Positions 46,212 through 58,530 of a DNA stretch of 64,000 bases are shown here, piece by piece (the stretch's first letter is position 1; the number at the start of each line of letters is the position of its first letter). A model generated the notes under the pieces. It made no database searches, was not told where the DNA came from, and was given only the letters and a program-made list of their open reading frames with translations. Source of the stretch: Macrotis lagotis (Eukaryota > Chordata > Mammalia > Peramelemorphia > Peramelidae); NCBI RefSeq assembly GCF_037893015.1, contig NC_133666.1, forward strand, positions 620,787,156 through 620,851,155, read 5' to 3'. The translations under genes were made by a program, and so were the position numbers.

Positions 46212-49200
46212 TCCCCCAATACCATCAATATCCCTGGCAGCAGCAATGTGGGCAATGGCTTTGAGTTATGGGACATTGGCTGTTTCAGCACTGAGCGCAA
46301 TTTGGCCAAGAAGCTCAAGAGAAATCCTTTTTATCCCTTCTTTCGGCAGCAGAGTAATGGTGAAGAAGGGCTTGGGAACATTGGGGAGGAAGGATTGAGG
46401 GGAAACTGGTGTTATTGGATGTTGGAACATGAGGGCTTGGGAAACAAAGGGGATATGAGGAAAAGTCCAAATAACAAGGGGAGTTCAAAAGGTTTTAATA
46501 ATATTGTAATGGGGAAAGGGCAGAAGACAACTCTGATGTAATTCTCTTATTTGCTGTTCTCAAAGTGTATGTTCTAGAATATTATCAAGATACCTTGTGG
46601 AAGGGGATTGTGCTGTTTTTGGTCTGCATTTTACTTATGAGTCTTGGGATTTTTAATAAGGTATGAATACCCATATCTTCCCCATTTATCTCCTTTCTAT
46701 CTAGTTTCTATATCCTCCTTTGACTACTCCCTCATATTCCTCCTACATTCTCATCCTTCTCCTTCCCATATATTCCTATGAAGTATTTTTTGAGCATATG
46801 AAGGACAGTAGGGGCCTATAAAGATTTTAGAAATCTTTGAAAGGCAAAGCCATTGAAAAAAGTTCATAAAAATATCAACATCTATTTCCTATTTCCCAGA
46901 AATTTCTGGTGCCAATAGCTCAGGACCCAGCAGACCATGGAAATCCTGTGGTAGCCTGAGGGGGAAAGAGTTGCTGGGTATATGTTGCCTCCATAGGCAA
47001 CATAGGCTCCATGACCAGCCCACCTCTTTTTCCACTTATATTTTCTGGAATCAAGTCAAATCATCTTTGGCAATATGCTATTGCCTCCTGAGATGTGCCA
47101 TATATTATAATTCTCTCTGTTCTCCTTTGTGTCACTCACAATTGTGATTAATTGCAGACTGAGATATTCCATGGTTCCTTGCCATATAGGATCACCAGAA
47201 GATATTGATAACTATAGCTAACATTTTATATAATGCCTTAAGGTTTAAAAACACTTTACAAATATTGCCTCATTTGATCTCAACAACCATGGTTGCTTAG
47301 TGCTATTACTGTTTCCATTTTACTGAGGATACTGAGACAGACAGAGGATAAGTGACTTTCCCAGGGTTACACAGCTGGTGTCTGGGGCTCAAACTGAACT
47401 CAGGAAGAGGAGTCTTTCTGACTGCAGGCCCAATGTTTTTATTCCCTGAGCCACTTAGATGAATTTTTGTGTCAAAGATCAAGTTGGAACCATTGTGCAA
47501 CTACCCAAATGTAGCTCAACTTACTTTCTCCTTGCTATTAAATTCTGGGTCCAACTCATTATTTTCATCTACCACTATGTTCAACAGATGTACTAATAGA
47601 TGAAACTCTATGGGTTTCCCATTCAGCTACATGTTATACTAGGCAATAAGCATTCTTCATTCAGTTAGTTTTTCTCTTGTGGACTATTAGGTCAATGGAT
47701 ATAGCCATGTTTATAACTGGGAGCTTCTTGTCACAGAATTATCCATAAATAGGAACATCTGAAAGACTGCTGTTGTTTAGTCGCTTCAGTCATGTCTGAC
47801 CCTTGGTGACCCTATATGGGGTTTTCTTGCAAAGATACTGGAGTGCTTTGCTATTTCCCTCTCCAGTGGATCCAACAGATCCATTTTGTCAGGCAATAAG
47901 AGATTAAGTGACTTGCCCAGGATCACATAACTAGAATGTATTTGAGGCTGGATTTGAATTTGGTTTTCCTCATTCCAGGCCCACTGAGCCACAGTTGCCT
48001 CATCTGGAAGCCTGAGAGCATTCTCATATAGGATATTCTCCATGACAGTGTTAAACACCTTCCAGTAACCAACATTTTTTTTCAGTTGCTCAGTTGTGTC
48101 TGACTCTTAGTGACTTGATGGACATTATCTATTGGTTTTTGTTGGCAAAGATAATGGAATGATTTGCCATTTCCTGCTCCAATGTGTTTCCATTTTAAAG
48201 AGGAGGAAACTGGGGCAAACAAGGGTTAAAGTGACTTGCCCAGAGTTACATAGCTAGTGTCTGGGTCCTATTTCAACTTGGATCTTTCTGATTCAAATCC
48301 AGTGCTCTATCCAATGAGTCAACTAGTTGACTTAACCAGTATATATACCTCTGTTTTATGCCACTCTTTATAAAGATCGTTCTCTCAGTGTCTAGCAAAA
48401 GATATTGTTTTTCTTACATGTCTGGGGGAAATGTTTGATTGGAGGAGAACCTTTAAGGTTGTGCTTTGTTCTACTGAATTAAGTACTTTTTTGAAAGTCA
48501 TAAACAATACATAGAACAAAATTAGTTTTTGTTGCATGATGTGATCTGTTGGAAAAAATGTTCTTTAAAAACTTGACTTGTTCCTTTCTTATGTTTTTTA
48601 TCAAAGTTACCCTTGGTATGTATATAGTCCATTTCACCAAGGTTTTATAAAACTGAGAAAGTAGCCATATGGGTGTTATTGCTGATATTTTCTCAGTCAC
48701 CATTTTATTTTTTTTTTAGGTTTTTGCAAGGCAAATGGGGTTAAGTGGCTTGCCGATGGCCACACAGCTAGGTAATTATTAAGTGTCTGAGACCAGATTT
48801 GAACCCAGGTACTCCTGACTCCAGGGCTAGTGCTTTATCCACTACGCCACCTAGCCGCCCCCACCATTTTATTTTCAATGGCAATAATATTGTCTGTAAT
48901 TTCCCCCCCCTTCTCTGAGGCTTCATCCTGGTGTGGCATTGATCTTAGGCTCTTAAAGGTCTTGTCCACAGATGGAATTTTTTTTTTGTCTAGGAATTTT
49001 ATTTATTTCTTATATAAATATGTTATTTGTTTTCCAATTACATTCAATGGTACTTTCTACCAATCATTTTTTTGTGAGGTTTTGAGTTTTTCTCCCTTCT
49101 TCCCTTCCTTCTTGCTTCCCCCAATAGAAAGCAATCTGTTATAGGCTTCAAAGAAGAATCAGATCCAAAAGGAAGAAAGAAAACCATAGAGATAGCAATA

Positions 49201-52200
49201 TTATATATTACATAAGTCAACTTTTAAAAATTGAAGATAATAAGCTTTGATCTTCATTTAAACTTCACAGTTCATTCTCTGGATATAGATGGTATTCTCC
49301 ATCACAAGTCCCCTAAAATTGTCCCCGATTATTGCATTGATGGAATGAGCAAGTTCATCATGGTTGATCATCATCCCATGTTATTGTTAGTGTGTCTTTC
49401 CAGGCTTTTCTGAAGCCTGCTTGTTCATGATTTCTTATAGAACAATGTTCCATCACATACATATACCACAATTTGTTCAGCCTTTCTCCAACTGATGGGC
49501 CGCCTTTCAATTTCCAATTCTTTGCTACCTCAAACAGAGCTGCTATGAATATTTTTACCCTTTTTTTCTAGATACAGACCCAGTAGAGATATTGCTAGAT
49601 CAGTAGATACAGTAGAGATGTTGCTGAATCAAAGAGGATGCACATTTTTATTGCCCACAGATGGCATTTCTAATAAACTATATACTGAGAGATGTATTGA
49701 AAGTCACCAAGTGTTATCTTAGCAGATGAATACACATATTTTTCAGAGATTCAGCATAGCCAAAGACAGTGATGCATTATCAGTGTTTGGCCAATGGGTA
49801 ATTAATTCTTTGTTCATAGCAATATATATGCCAAAGAAAAATACCAAGTGTTTCTTGGTCCTGGATGGACCCTTCCCTTTCACAATGATGATGACAGTGT
49901 AACTTAAGAATGCCAATTTTTAGACCATCTATAAAGATTAATTTTAACTATTGGTGATCTAAATGAAGTTGGTCTAGTGACCATGAAATCAATAGATCGT
50001 TGGAGTTACTGAACCATATCAGTGTTGATATTTTTGTTATCAGTGAACTCAAAAAGACATGAAGTTATATAACCAAGAATATTTTCTTCAAGAAGAGAAT
50101 CATAAGATGCCAGATGTGGCACACACTGAACATTACACTCATAAGCACACACACACACACAGAATTACTTCTTTCTCGATTGCAAATGTCTTAATACTGA
50201 TGCTACCAGTGGAATTTCCAAATCAGGTTCCCTTAAAGATAATAGCATGGTTTATTTAGAGCTAAAATAGACCTCAAAAGTCATCCGGTTAATCACATTT
50301 TCAACTGAAAAAACTCAGGCCCAGGATAGTCTGACAATGATCATAAAGACAAAAAAAGTATTTGAAGTCCTAGACTCCAAAGACTTTATTTCTTTTCCTA
50401 TGGAATCATGACTTTGTTTAATGATACTATTTATTGATAGCAAGTGATTTTTAAACCAGGGAGACATGCCAGTCAAAATGGTTTATAGTGGTCATAGAGG
50501 ACGTCCTTCATAAATGATAAGATTTTCCAGATTCTCCTATTAATGAATGACATTGTGTCATTAGACCCTCCTCCTTATCCCCACCTTGAACATTCTAGAA
50601 CTTCCTTAAAGAGATCCATAACCACTCAAAGAAAATTGGTATTAACAATGCACACAAGAACCAAATGGATGAGAAATAGCTTTCATTCAAACTAGGACAT
50701 GCAGTTAAATGGTTAGTACATTAAGTTAGACTCTTAGCATATATATAATATATATTATATGTATATATATATATAATATATATACATATTTTTTTAGGTT
50801 TTTTTTTTTGCAAGGCAAATGGGGTTAAGTGGCTTGCCCAAGTCCACACAGCTAGGTAATTATTAAGTGTCTGAGACTGGACTTGAACCCAGGTACTCCT
50901 GACTCCAGGGCCGGTGCTTTATCCATTGCACCACCTAGCCACCCCAATGTATATATTTTTATATATTCATATATTGAACAAAAATTTCTTAGAGACAAGA
51001 TGATCTCAGAGTTGGATTTGAATAAGAGAGTGGGCTAGATTGGATTTGGAAAGCCCCACAGCACTTCCAATGATCCCAGGTTCTTTCTTGGTACAAAACC
51101 CCATCTTTTTAATGTCAGAATGGAAGTTAAACTATAGAATACCACAATCTTAGAAGAATCAAAATTGTGGATGACCCAAATGGCAACAGAGAGATGCCCA
51201 GTGGGCATGATTAGACCATATCATATGATTTGCTTACTAGAAATGTCATAAAATATATCAATCCAGGAAATGTAGAGTTGGAAAAGGAAGGAGGTTAGTC
51301 ACTTAGCCAGAGTAGGAGATAACACTCCTATGAAATCTAGAGGGAAGCCCACCATTGGCTTTTTTTTTTTGTGAGAATCAGAAGACACAGATAAATATGG
51401 CACGAGTTAAGAAATGTGGATGGGTAGCTATCTAAACTGTTGAGAGGAACCCCATGGATGAAGCTGAAGTTATTTTTTTTTGCAAGGCAAATGGAGTTAA
51501 GTGGCTTGCCCAAGGCCACACGGCTAGGTAATTATTAAGTGTCTGAGACTGGATTTGAACCCAGGTACTCCTGACTCCAGGGCCAGTGCTTTATCCACTG
51601 CACCACCTAGCCACCCCAAGCTGAAGTTATTTTGAAGCACTGAAGTTTTGTCTCTTGTATCTTCTCTATATTCCCTTTTATAGTCTTCTATCTTTACACA
51701 TCCACCCACCTTCTTTCATTCCCTTCCCCTCCCCTCCCTTTTGGGGTTTTGATAGTCCCTCTATAATTAACCTTATAACTACAGGTGCAGAATCAGGAAA
51801 CATGGGGATTCCCTGCCTATGGAGTAGGCATTGGTCTGTGGCTTACAATCTCATCATTGCCAAGGCGCCGCCTGGTCTTAAACCACACTCGTGGGATGTA
51901 TCACTTCTCCATCCAGGGCCACACTGTCTGTCAAGGACCCTTGCATCGCATCTATATCCGTCTGGCCCTTCGAAATGATGGTATTTGATATGGTTGGGGA
52001 GCAAGGGGTCTGACCAGGGAGGTGGGAATGGGGTAAGATCACTTGGGACAGGGATGAAACAGTAATTTGGGGACTGGGAATGGGATAGGGCTAATGAGTT
52101 AAGAACAGGGACAAGAATGGGAAATGGGCAAATAGACAGGAACCTGAAGATATAGGGATGGAGACAAGTTCAAGACAAGATTATGGAACTAGAGATAAGA

Positions 52201-55200
52201 GCTCAGGATAAAGAAAAGGTTTGGGAAGCTGGGCTAGAGAAACTGAGGCTAGAGGGAGCTGGGGAAAAAAAAGGAGCTCAATTAGGATTAGAATGTGGGG
52301 AACCATGCATTGAAGTTGGAAGCTAAGAACAGGAACAGAATTCTGGAGAAGGTATCTTTGGAGCTGGAGACATAATAATAGGGTTAGGGATAGTATGATT
52401 AGGACAGGGATCTGAGAACATCTTCAAAAAACTGGAATGGAGACAAAGATCAGAATGTCCTAGGGCAAAGGCCAGGGAGATGAAGATGGGAACAGAAAAG
52501 TGAAAACTGAAGACAGGCTCTAAAAACTTAGGAAAGGATTGTTCAAAGGCAGGAATAAGGAGTCAAGGATTGACACTGAGGTCTAGGGGACAGGGGTTGG
52601 GTTGGAGAGACAGATTTTAGGCCCCCTTTTTACTACCAAGTGGGGCAGACATGGGAAGAGGATAATCTCTGGCTGTGAGAGCAGTTCTGAAGTTCCCTCT
52701 TTTCATTGTAGCCTATGGCAGGTGCTTCTTCCAGTTGGTCCTTTGTGGTCACAAACTGGAGCCTCTGGTACTGGTTAAGCTGTCAGAGCACTATGAGGTA
52801 AGGACTTCACTCTCAGTTCATCTCTCAAGTTTCACTGACCTCCCCTGACCCTTTGACTTTCCTTTGATTTCTCCCCTCACCCGCTGATCTCTTCTCTCTA
52901 AACTTCAGTGATGATTTTCCCCTCCTAATCTTTACACCGTGGTTCCCATATTGACTCTCTGACCTTTCACATCACTAACTATTTTCAGATAACCCACACT
53001 GCATACACTAGATTTTTAAAATGGGAATCATTTATGATCAAATCAGTCAGTCGATCAGCACATATTTAAGTGCCTATTCTATGGCAGAAACTGAGATAGT
53101 TGCTAGAGATACAAATACGAAAAAATGAAATAATCCCTACCTGAAATGAGTTACATATGAATGGGAGATATGAGAACACACACATACATAGCATAAATAT
53201 AAAGTTTAATAAATGCAAACAATTATAAATAATTTAATATACAGTAGTTTGATGGGGAGTGGGTACTAGCAGTTTGGAATCAGGAATGACTAGAAAATAT
53301 ATTTTTTTGCAAGGCAGTAGGGTTGAGTGACTTATCCGGGTCACTCAGGTCCTCCTGACTCCCAGGCTGGGTGCTCTATCCACTATACCACCTAGTTGCC
53401 CCCCATTACTCCCAGAAAATGTCATATTAAAGGAAAAAGTTGATTTTTATTAAGTGAAGATAAAGAGAGGCATGTAGGAGGATTAGTGCAAAGGTAATGG
53501 GAGATCAAAGCATTTCTTCAGTTTCCTCATCTGTAAAATGGGGATATTAATATCAGTTACTTCCCAGGATTGTTGTGAGAATAAAATATTTGTAAAGTTC
53601 TGCAAATTTTAAAGTGCTTTGGATATAATTATTATGAATATATCAACAATAATATTAAATAACATGTTTATTATTGATATTATATAGGTTTGTGAAGAAC
53701 AGGAAGAAAAGAATTTTGCTAGTTCATAGAATGCAAGAGGGGGAATAATATCCAATAAAACTGAAAAAGTTGGGTTGTATAGGACTTCAAAAGTTAAATA
53801 GAAGAATCAGCTAGGTGGCAAAGTGGATAGTACACCAGTCCTGGAGTCAGGAGGACCTGAGTTCAAATTCAGCCTCACTTATTATCTGACTGAGTGACCT
53901 TGGGCAAATCACTTAACACTCCCCCCACCGTTACCTTGCAAAAAAAAGTTAAATAGAAAAGTTTATATTTTATTCTAGGGGTAATAGGAAATCACTTGGA
54001 GTTGTTTGAGTAAGGGAGTCATAGAGTCATAGGAAAATTATCTGACATTTAAAAGGATATACTTGAGGCAGGGAGATCAGTTAAGATTGTTGTAATAATT
54101 AGGTCTGAGTCAAAGGGAAAAGTGACAGAAAAGGAAAAAGTAACAGAAAGGAAGAGACAGAGAAGGAAAGAAGAAACAGATAAAGAGATGGACAAAGAAC
54201 AAGAAGGTGAAATGGAGGAAAAGACAGAAATGAAAGCAGAAAATGAGAGGGGAAAGAGATACATAGAGATATAGATGGAAATAGAAGAGAAACAGAGTAG
54301 GCAACAGTGAGAGGGTGAGACAGATGGAGTGACAGAATCAAGAATAGAGAAACAAGATGATACAAGCTGAGAAAGAGTCAGGGGGCGAGACAGACAGGTA
54401 GGAAGAGAGAGAGAGGGCAACAGATAAAGGTGGGAGAACCAAATATGCAGGGTCATACACTAATGAATTCATGACAAACAGTGACTTGTATAACACATTA
54501 GTCATTCATATATATGCTGCATGTTCCCAATAAATACATCTGACTTCATATAGGCTGAGTTCCTGGATAGAGAATCCTGACCAGGATCCTGGGGTGGGAA
54601 CCCTAGTTTCCATAAGAATAAGTCTTCTCTAGGAATAGGGCCAGTGGGGGGAGGGTACCTCTTGCAGGTAGCTTCACTTCTGTCCAGCCTATGTCCCCAC
54701 ATCTACTATTCCAGAAGGTGGGGAGGACCCAGATTCTTTGAATAAGAATGCTTCCATCTCCTGACTCCTTAGGTGACACTATGCCTCTTTAGACTCAAGG
54801 AAGCCTAAACCTTGATAATAATCTCAAAATCTATCATTTATACATGAGAAAATAATCCCAAAGGAAGGGGAAAAAAGGGCTTTTCCAAGATTACACAGTG
54901 AAACAGGACCAAAGTCTCTTCTTCAATCCTTGGTTCTGAAAGACCAAGTTCTATATCTTTCTGGCCTCCTTGCTCCTCCCCTCAGCTCTGAGCCTGTTTC
55001 ACTTCTATCATGTTCCTTTTTTTACTTTTTACAGCAATTGGAATTTCTGGGTCGCCATATTGCTCGTAAACTGAACATCAACTACTTTGATTGTATGGCT
55101 GTGTCCTACCGCCACGTTGTCCGCCACTGGCCATTGGGATCTGCATACAGTCCTGGAATTGTTCCCCGCCGTTGGTCTGCCTTTACACCCCAGTATAACC

Positions 55201-55220
55201 TTTATCAGGATGAAGTATAA
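46212..55220 (+). CDS. TMEM249: TMEM249 / CatSper subunit theta, 5 exons found, start codon missing
   Basis: Auxiliary membrane subunit of CatSper, the sperm flagellar calcium channel. Exons: 46212-46353, 46566-46660, 51785-51980, 52712-52797 and 55035-55220. GT-AG borders and phases agree, giving 234 codons plus stop. The protein reads [20 protein letters not shown] and NPFYPF, then a first membrane span ([20 protein letters not shown]), a second ([20 protein letters not shown]), the block [20 protein letters not shown], and [17 protein letters not shown] with [10 protein letters not shown] near the end. These match my memory of human TMEM249 (235 residues). Upstream of 46212 the frame meets a TGA at 46191 before any ATG, so the initiator must lie in a separate exon that I could not place. 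Intron 2 is 5.1 kb. The exon 3 donor (GTATTT) is weak. Confidence 0.9.
46983..47002. promoter_or_regulatory. Palindrome with X-box-like halves in TMEM249 intron 2
   Basis: TGTTGCCT-CCAT-AGGCAACA. GTTGCC and GGCAAC are the half sites of RFX X-boxes, but the 6-base gap between them is wider than the usual 0-3. Function is speculative. Confidence 0.3.
47210..47460 (-). repeat. MIR-type SINE in TMEM249 intron 2
   Basis: AACACTTTACAAATATTGCCTCATTTGATC and TTCCCAGGGTTACACAGCTGG. Confidence 0.65.
47768..47998 (-). repeat. CORE-SINE (MAR1-type)
   Basis: CATGTCTGACCCTTGGTGACC, GGGGTTTTCTTGCAAAGATACTGGAG and GACTTGCCCAGGATCAC. Confidence 0.65.
48075..48335 (-). repeat. CORE-SINE (MAR1-type)
   Basis: TTGTGTCTGACTCTTAGTGAC, GGCAAAGATAATGGAATGATTTGCC. 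In TMEM249 intron 2, close after another copy. Confidence 0.65.
48712..48861 (-). repeat. WSINE1-type SINE, full length
   Basis: In TMEM249 intron 2. TSD CACCATTTTATTTT at 48698-48711 and 48862-48875. Confidence 0.88.
48985..49665 (-). mobile_element. Old L1 3' fragment in TMEM249 intron 2
   Basis: Shares the L1 tail phrases seen at 27.8 and 40 kb (GGATGCACATTTTTATTGCC, GAATGAGCAAGT). A small internal duplication of about 25 bases lies near 49583-49630. Confidence 0.65.
49665..50735. other. TMEM249 intron 2, nothing recognised
   Basis: AT-rich, with a short (CA)n at 50143-50161. No repeat family assigned. Confidence 0.4.
50789..50945 (-). repeat. WSINE1-type SINE
   Basis: Full length, inserted beside an AT-rich stretch at 50735-50788. 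TSD obscured by the AT repeats. Confidence 0.82.
51477..51617 (-). repeat. WSINE1-type SINE just upstream of TMEM249 exon 3
   Basis: Perfect TSD AAGCTGAAGTTATTTT at 51461-51476 and 51618-51633. Its end is about 167 bases before the exon at 51785. Confidence 0.9.
52000..52640 (+). repeat. G-run and purine-rich TMEM249 intron 3
   Basis: About 640 bases dominated by G and A with many GGG runs and loose units such as GGGACAGGGAT, GGAACCTGAAG and GGAACAG. It fills nearly the whole intron between the exons ending at 51980 and starting at 52712. Confidence 0.65.
53303..53402 (-). repeat. WSINE1-type SINE with large internal deletion
   Basis: TTGCAAGGCAGTAGGGTTGAG joined early to CTCAGGTCCTCCTGACTCC. 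Confidence 0.7.
53510..53645 (+). repeat. MIR-type SINE 3' part
   Basis: CAGTTTCCTCATCTGTAAAATGGGG and TTGTTGTGAGAATAAAATATTTGTAAAG. Confidence 0.6.
53804..53943 (+). repeat. WSINE1-type SINE
   Basis: TSD AAAAGTTAAATAGAA at 53789-53803 and 53944-53958. Confidence 0.87.
54105..54425 (+). repeat. Purine-rich tract in TMEM249 intron 4
   Basis: Degenerate GA-rich sequence (AAAGGAAAAAG, GACAGAG, GAGAGAGAG units) about 320 bases long. Probably an eroded microsatellite. Confidence 0.7.
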
Positions 55221-55417
55221 CCTTGATCAGGAAGAAGATACTATGGCCTGAGATGAGCCAACACAGATTATGAGAATCTAATTCTAATTCTTCCTTCCCT
55301 AACATTTCACTCAAATATCTCAGGTCTTTTTCTTCCCTGTCTTTTTCCCCCATCCAGAGTTCTTACTATCCCTGGGTGATGAGGATGTGTGACCCAGCCT
55401 TGTTCATCCTCCCTCTC

Positions 55418-55423
55418 AATAAA
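55418..55423 (+). terminator. TMEM249: TMEM249 poly(A) signal
   Basis: AATAAA 198 bases past the TAA stop, followed by a T-rich stretch. Confidence 0.65.
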
Positions 55424-55539
55424 CCTACTTCTAGCCCTCTCAGGTCTAAGAGATTTTTTTCATCATTTTAAAATTCATATTCATATGGCATCCTATTTTT
55501 AACAAAGATTTTTCAACAATCTCTCTGTACTAGAAGAAT

Positions 55540-55640
55540 TATAATGTTCAGTTTTGCAGATGAGGCAACTGAGATCCAGAGAAGTCAAGTCAAATAAATA
55601 TTAGAATTCAAATGTGGGTCTCCTGCTTTGAAGACCAGTA
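55540..55640 (-). repeat. MIR-type SINE fragment after TMEM249
   Basis: TTTTGCAGATGAGGCAACTGAG and TTCAAATGTGGGTCTCCTGC. Confidence 0.5.
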
Positions 55641-56785
55641 TTTCCTCTTTCCTTCTCAGGCTCTGGCTAAGTAGAGGATAGTTCTCTTAGCAAGCTAGAA
55701 GCTAGAACCAGACCCAGACCCAAGCAGAGGGGGGGTCTAATAGTTGAACAAACAGATTCAGCAACCATTCATTAAAGAGCTACATTTGTAAAGTTATGCC
55801 CTTGGATTCAAAAAAGCAACTATATTAGAACGGGATGGGAAGACATGTTTCTATAGTACCTAGAATACTTCCCTTGAATGAAGAGAAAATCTGTATCAGG
55901 TACAAGCTACTCAAAATTCATAGCTCGACCACAGACTTTGCCCATTTGTTTACTTAACTAGCCAAAATATATAAAGGCATTAATGAAATTGAAAAAAAAT
56001 AAGAATAAAGCATTTCCCCCTTAAAACTTCTATATTACCTTTCAGAGCAAGAGTGGAAAAACCTTTGTAATGTACAGAAAAGTCTGCACATAGGAAGCAT
56101 ATGTTGCTAGGGTGTGGAAAGGGATGGCTTATAACACTACAATGCTCTGCTACTAATGACTTTTGGCGATGTCATTACCCTGCTCTCACTTGTTTTTTCT
56201 GCTGGGGACAGATAGTTTTTGCTCTGCAGTTATCTTGAGTACTTACTGGCCTCTCAATTCCATATCTCCACTGGTCTTCATAGCTGCCAAAGTTCATTCT
56301 GCCAATAGATCTTAGTTTTATTTCTTCAGTACATCTACTGACCACCCCAGGTCTTTTTTCTAGTAAGGTTCAGTGATTAGTAACTCTCTTTTAAGAGACT
56401 GATGAGGGTTGAACCAAAAAGGAAGACTGAATTAAGCGTTTTTTAGAGTTCTCTCAAATAAATCCTCTAAAAAAACTTTTTTAAATTATGAAAAATTTTA
56501 AGTGGGACAACAAAATCGTAAAATAACTCAATTATTTTTGCTTATGATAAGTTAGGAGGTCAAAAAGAGAAGTCTGTGGTCATTCAAGTGGGAGTTGTTT
56601 AGAAGTACAACATTGTGTGGGATCTGGAGGCAATGGGAAGAACAACATAGGGGCACCAAGAATGCTCACCTTGCTAAAAAGATATTAGAGGGAACATCTA
56701 TGTTAGCACTAAGGACAAGTGGCAGGTCCTTCACTCATCACCCAGTTCCAGGTCACAGTTCTGGGGTAAAGAGTAGTGATTAAGA
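55640..56785. other. Intergenic after TMEM249, nothing recognised
   Basis: No gene or repeat could be supported between the MIR at 55540 and the L1 at 56797. Confidence 0.4.
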
Positions 56786-56796
56786 TCTGTGCTTGT

Positions 56797-57615
56797 CATC
56801 TCTGAGGTACCACCTCATACCTCTCAGACTGGCCAATATGACCAAAAGACAATGATCAATGTTTGAAGGGATGTGGGAAATCTGGAACACTAGCAATACC
56901 ACTACTGGGTCTATACCCTGAAGAAAGTATGAAAAAGGGTAAAAACAAGACTTGTACAAAAATATTCATAGCAGCCCTATTTGTGCTGGCAAAGAATTGG
57001 AAATTAAGTGAATGTCCTTCAACTGGGGGATGGCTGAACAAACTGTGGTATACATATATGTACATATATACATATATATATATATATATATACATATGTG
57101 TTTATATATGTGTGTGTGTGATGGAACACTATCATTCTATTAGAAACCAGAAGGGATGGGAATTCAGGGAAGCCTGGAAGGATTTGCATGAAGCGATGCT
57201 GAGCGAGATGAGCAGAACCAGGAGAACATTGCATACCCTAACAGCAACATGGGGGTGATGATCAACCTTAATGACTTGCTCATTCCATTAGTTCAATAAT
57301 CAGGCACACTTTTGGGGTATCTGTGAGGGAGAAGACCATCTGTATCCAGAGAAAGAACTGTGGAGTTTGAATAAAGACCTTTAATTAAAAAAAAAACCTG
57401 TTATCTTACACAATTTTGCTATCTCTTGTACTTTATTTTTCTTCCTTAAGGATATTATTTCTCTGTCATCACATTTAACTTAGATCAATATATACCATGG
57501 AAACAATGTAAAGACTAACAGCCTGCCTTCTGTGGGGGATGGGGGGAGGGAAGCAAGATTAGGGGAAAAATTGTAAAATTCAAAATAAAATCTCTTTTAT
57601 TAAAAAAAGAAAACC
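56797..57615 (+). mobile_element. L1 3' tail with internal deletion and TA microsatellite
   Basis: Sense copy of the L1 ORF2 C-terminus and 3' UTR, ending in AATAAAATC and oligo(A). The 11-base TSD TCTGTGCTTGT (56786-56796, 57616-57626) is perfect. About 100 bases are missing near 56895 relative to the other copies. A (TA)n/(TG)n run grew at 57050-57120. Confidence 0.8.
57050..57120. repeat. (TA)n/(TG)n microsatellite in L1
   Basis: Mixed TACATA, TATATA and TGTG units. Confidence 0.85.
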
Positions 57616-58242
57616 TCTGTGCTTGTAAGGGAACAAAGGGCCTACCTGAGTAAGAACCAGAGTACAAACTAGGAGGAGAGTGATCAGAACTTTTCACTAT
57701 ATCACATCACCTTGGAAGCATTGAAAAATCTTCAGGTCTCTAGATTTAGCCATAGAAGCTTATCTATCCTAACTCCAGAAGCAAGCAAAACCCAACTCTA
57801 ATATAAAATCTAAAGACAAGAAACAGGCTGAAAAAAGAAGCAAACAAACAAAAAAACCCAACTTCTATGGTTCTCAAAATAAAAAGACAATGACAACATC
57901 AACAAGGCCTCAAAAATGAAAACTGGATCTAAGTCTAGTAAGAATTCTTAGAAGAACTAAAGATAAAAAAAGAGCAAAAGTAAGATTTTTAAAATCAAGA
58001 GCAGTAGAAAAATAGGGGAAAGAACTGAGTAATGCAAGAAAATTATGAAAAGAGAATTAATAGTTTGGTAAAAGAAGTAGAAAATATCACTGAAGAAAAT
58101 AACTCCTTAAAAGTTAGAATTAAGGAGAAGCTAATGACTCTGTGAGACATCAAGAAACAATAAAACAAAGTCAAAAGACTGAAAAGTAGAAGAAAATATA
58201 AACTATAAAAATAACTGAACTGGAAAAGAGTTTGAGAAGAGA

Positions 58243-58383
58243 TGCTTTTTTTTTATTTTTGCAAGGCAATGGGGTTAAGTGACTTACCCAAAGCCACACA
58301 ACTGGGTAATTATTAAGTGTCTGAGGTCATATTTGAACTCAGGTCCTCCTGACTTCAGGGCCACTGTGCTATCTAGCTTCCTG
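58243..58383 (-). repeat. WSINE1-type SINE in L1
   Basis: TTTTTGCAAGGCAATGGGG to GTGCTATCTAGCTTCC. Forms an inverted pair with the copy at 58403. Confidence 0.75.
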
Positions 58384-58402
58384 AGGAGAGATGATTTAAA
58401 AA

Positions 58403-58530
58403 TTATTGGATTAGGCCCTGGAGTCAGAAGGTTCTGAATTCAAATAAGCCTCAGACATTTGATGATTACTGACTGTGTGACTTTGGGCAAGTTATTTAAC
58501 TCCATTGCCTTGCAAAAAATAAAAAAAAAA
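58403..58530 (+). repeat. WSINE1-type SINE in L1, 5' truncated
   Basis: Flanked by ATTGGATTA on both sides (near 58404 and 58534). Begins at GGCCCTGGAGTCAG. Confidence 0.75.

Larger units (their letters stand above)
52990..54090 (-). mobile_element. L2 remnant in TMEM249 intron 4, interrupted by SINEs
   Basis: The 3'-end signature at 53050 (CAGCACATATTTAAGTGCCTATTC) and TTTATATTTTATTCTAGGGGTAATAGG at 53960 are antisense L2. SINE copies at 53303 and 53804 and a MIR-like piece at 53510-53640 split it. Confidence 0.5.

Noticed and set aside
46144-46398. ATG with MPK start upstream of TMEM249, like the human MPK start as I recall it
   Set aside because: Out of frame with the TMEM249 exon, and a linking intron would be only about 44 bases.
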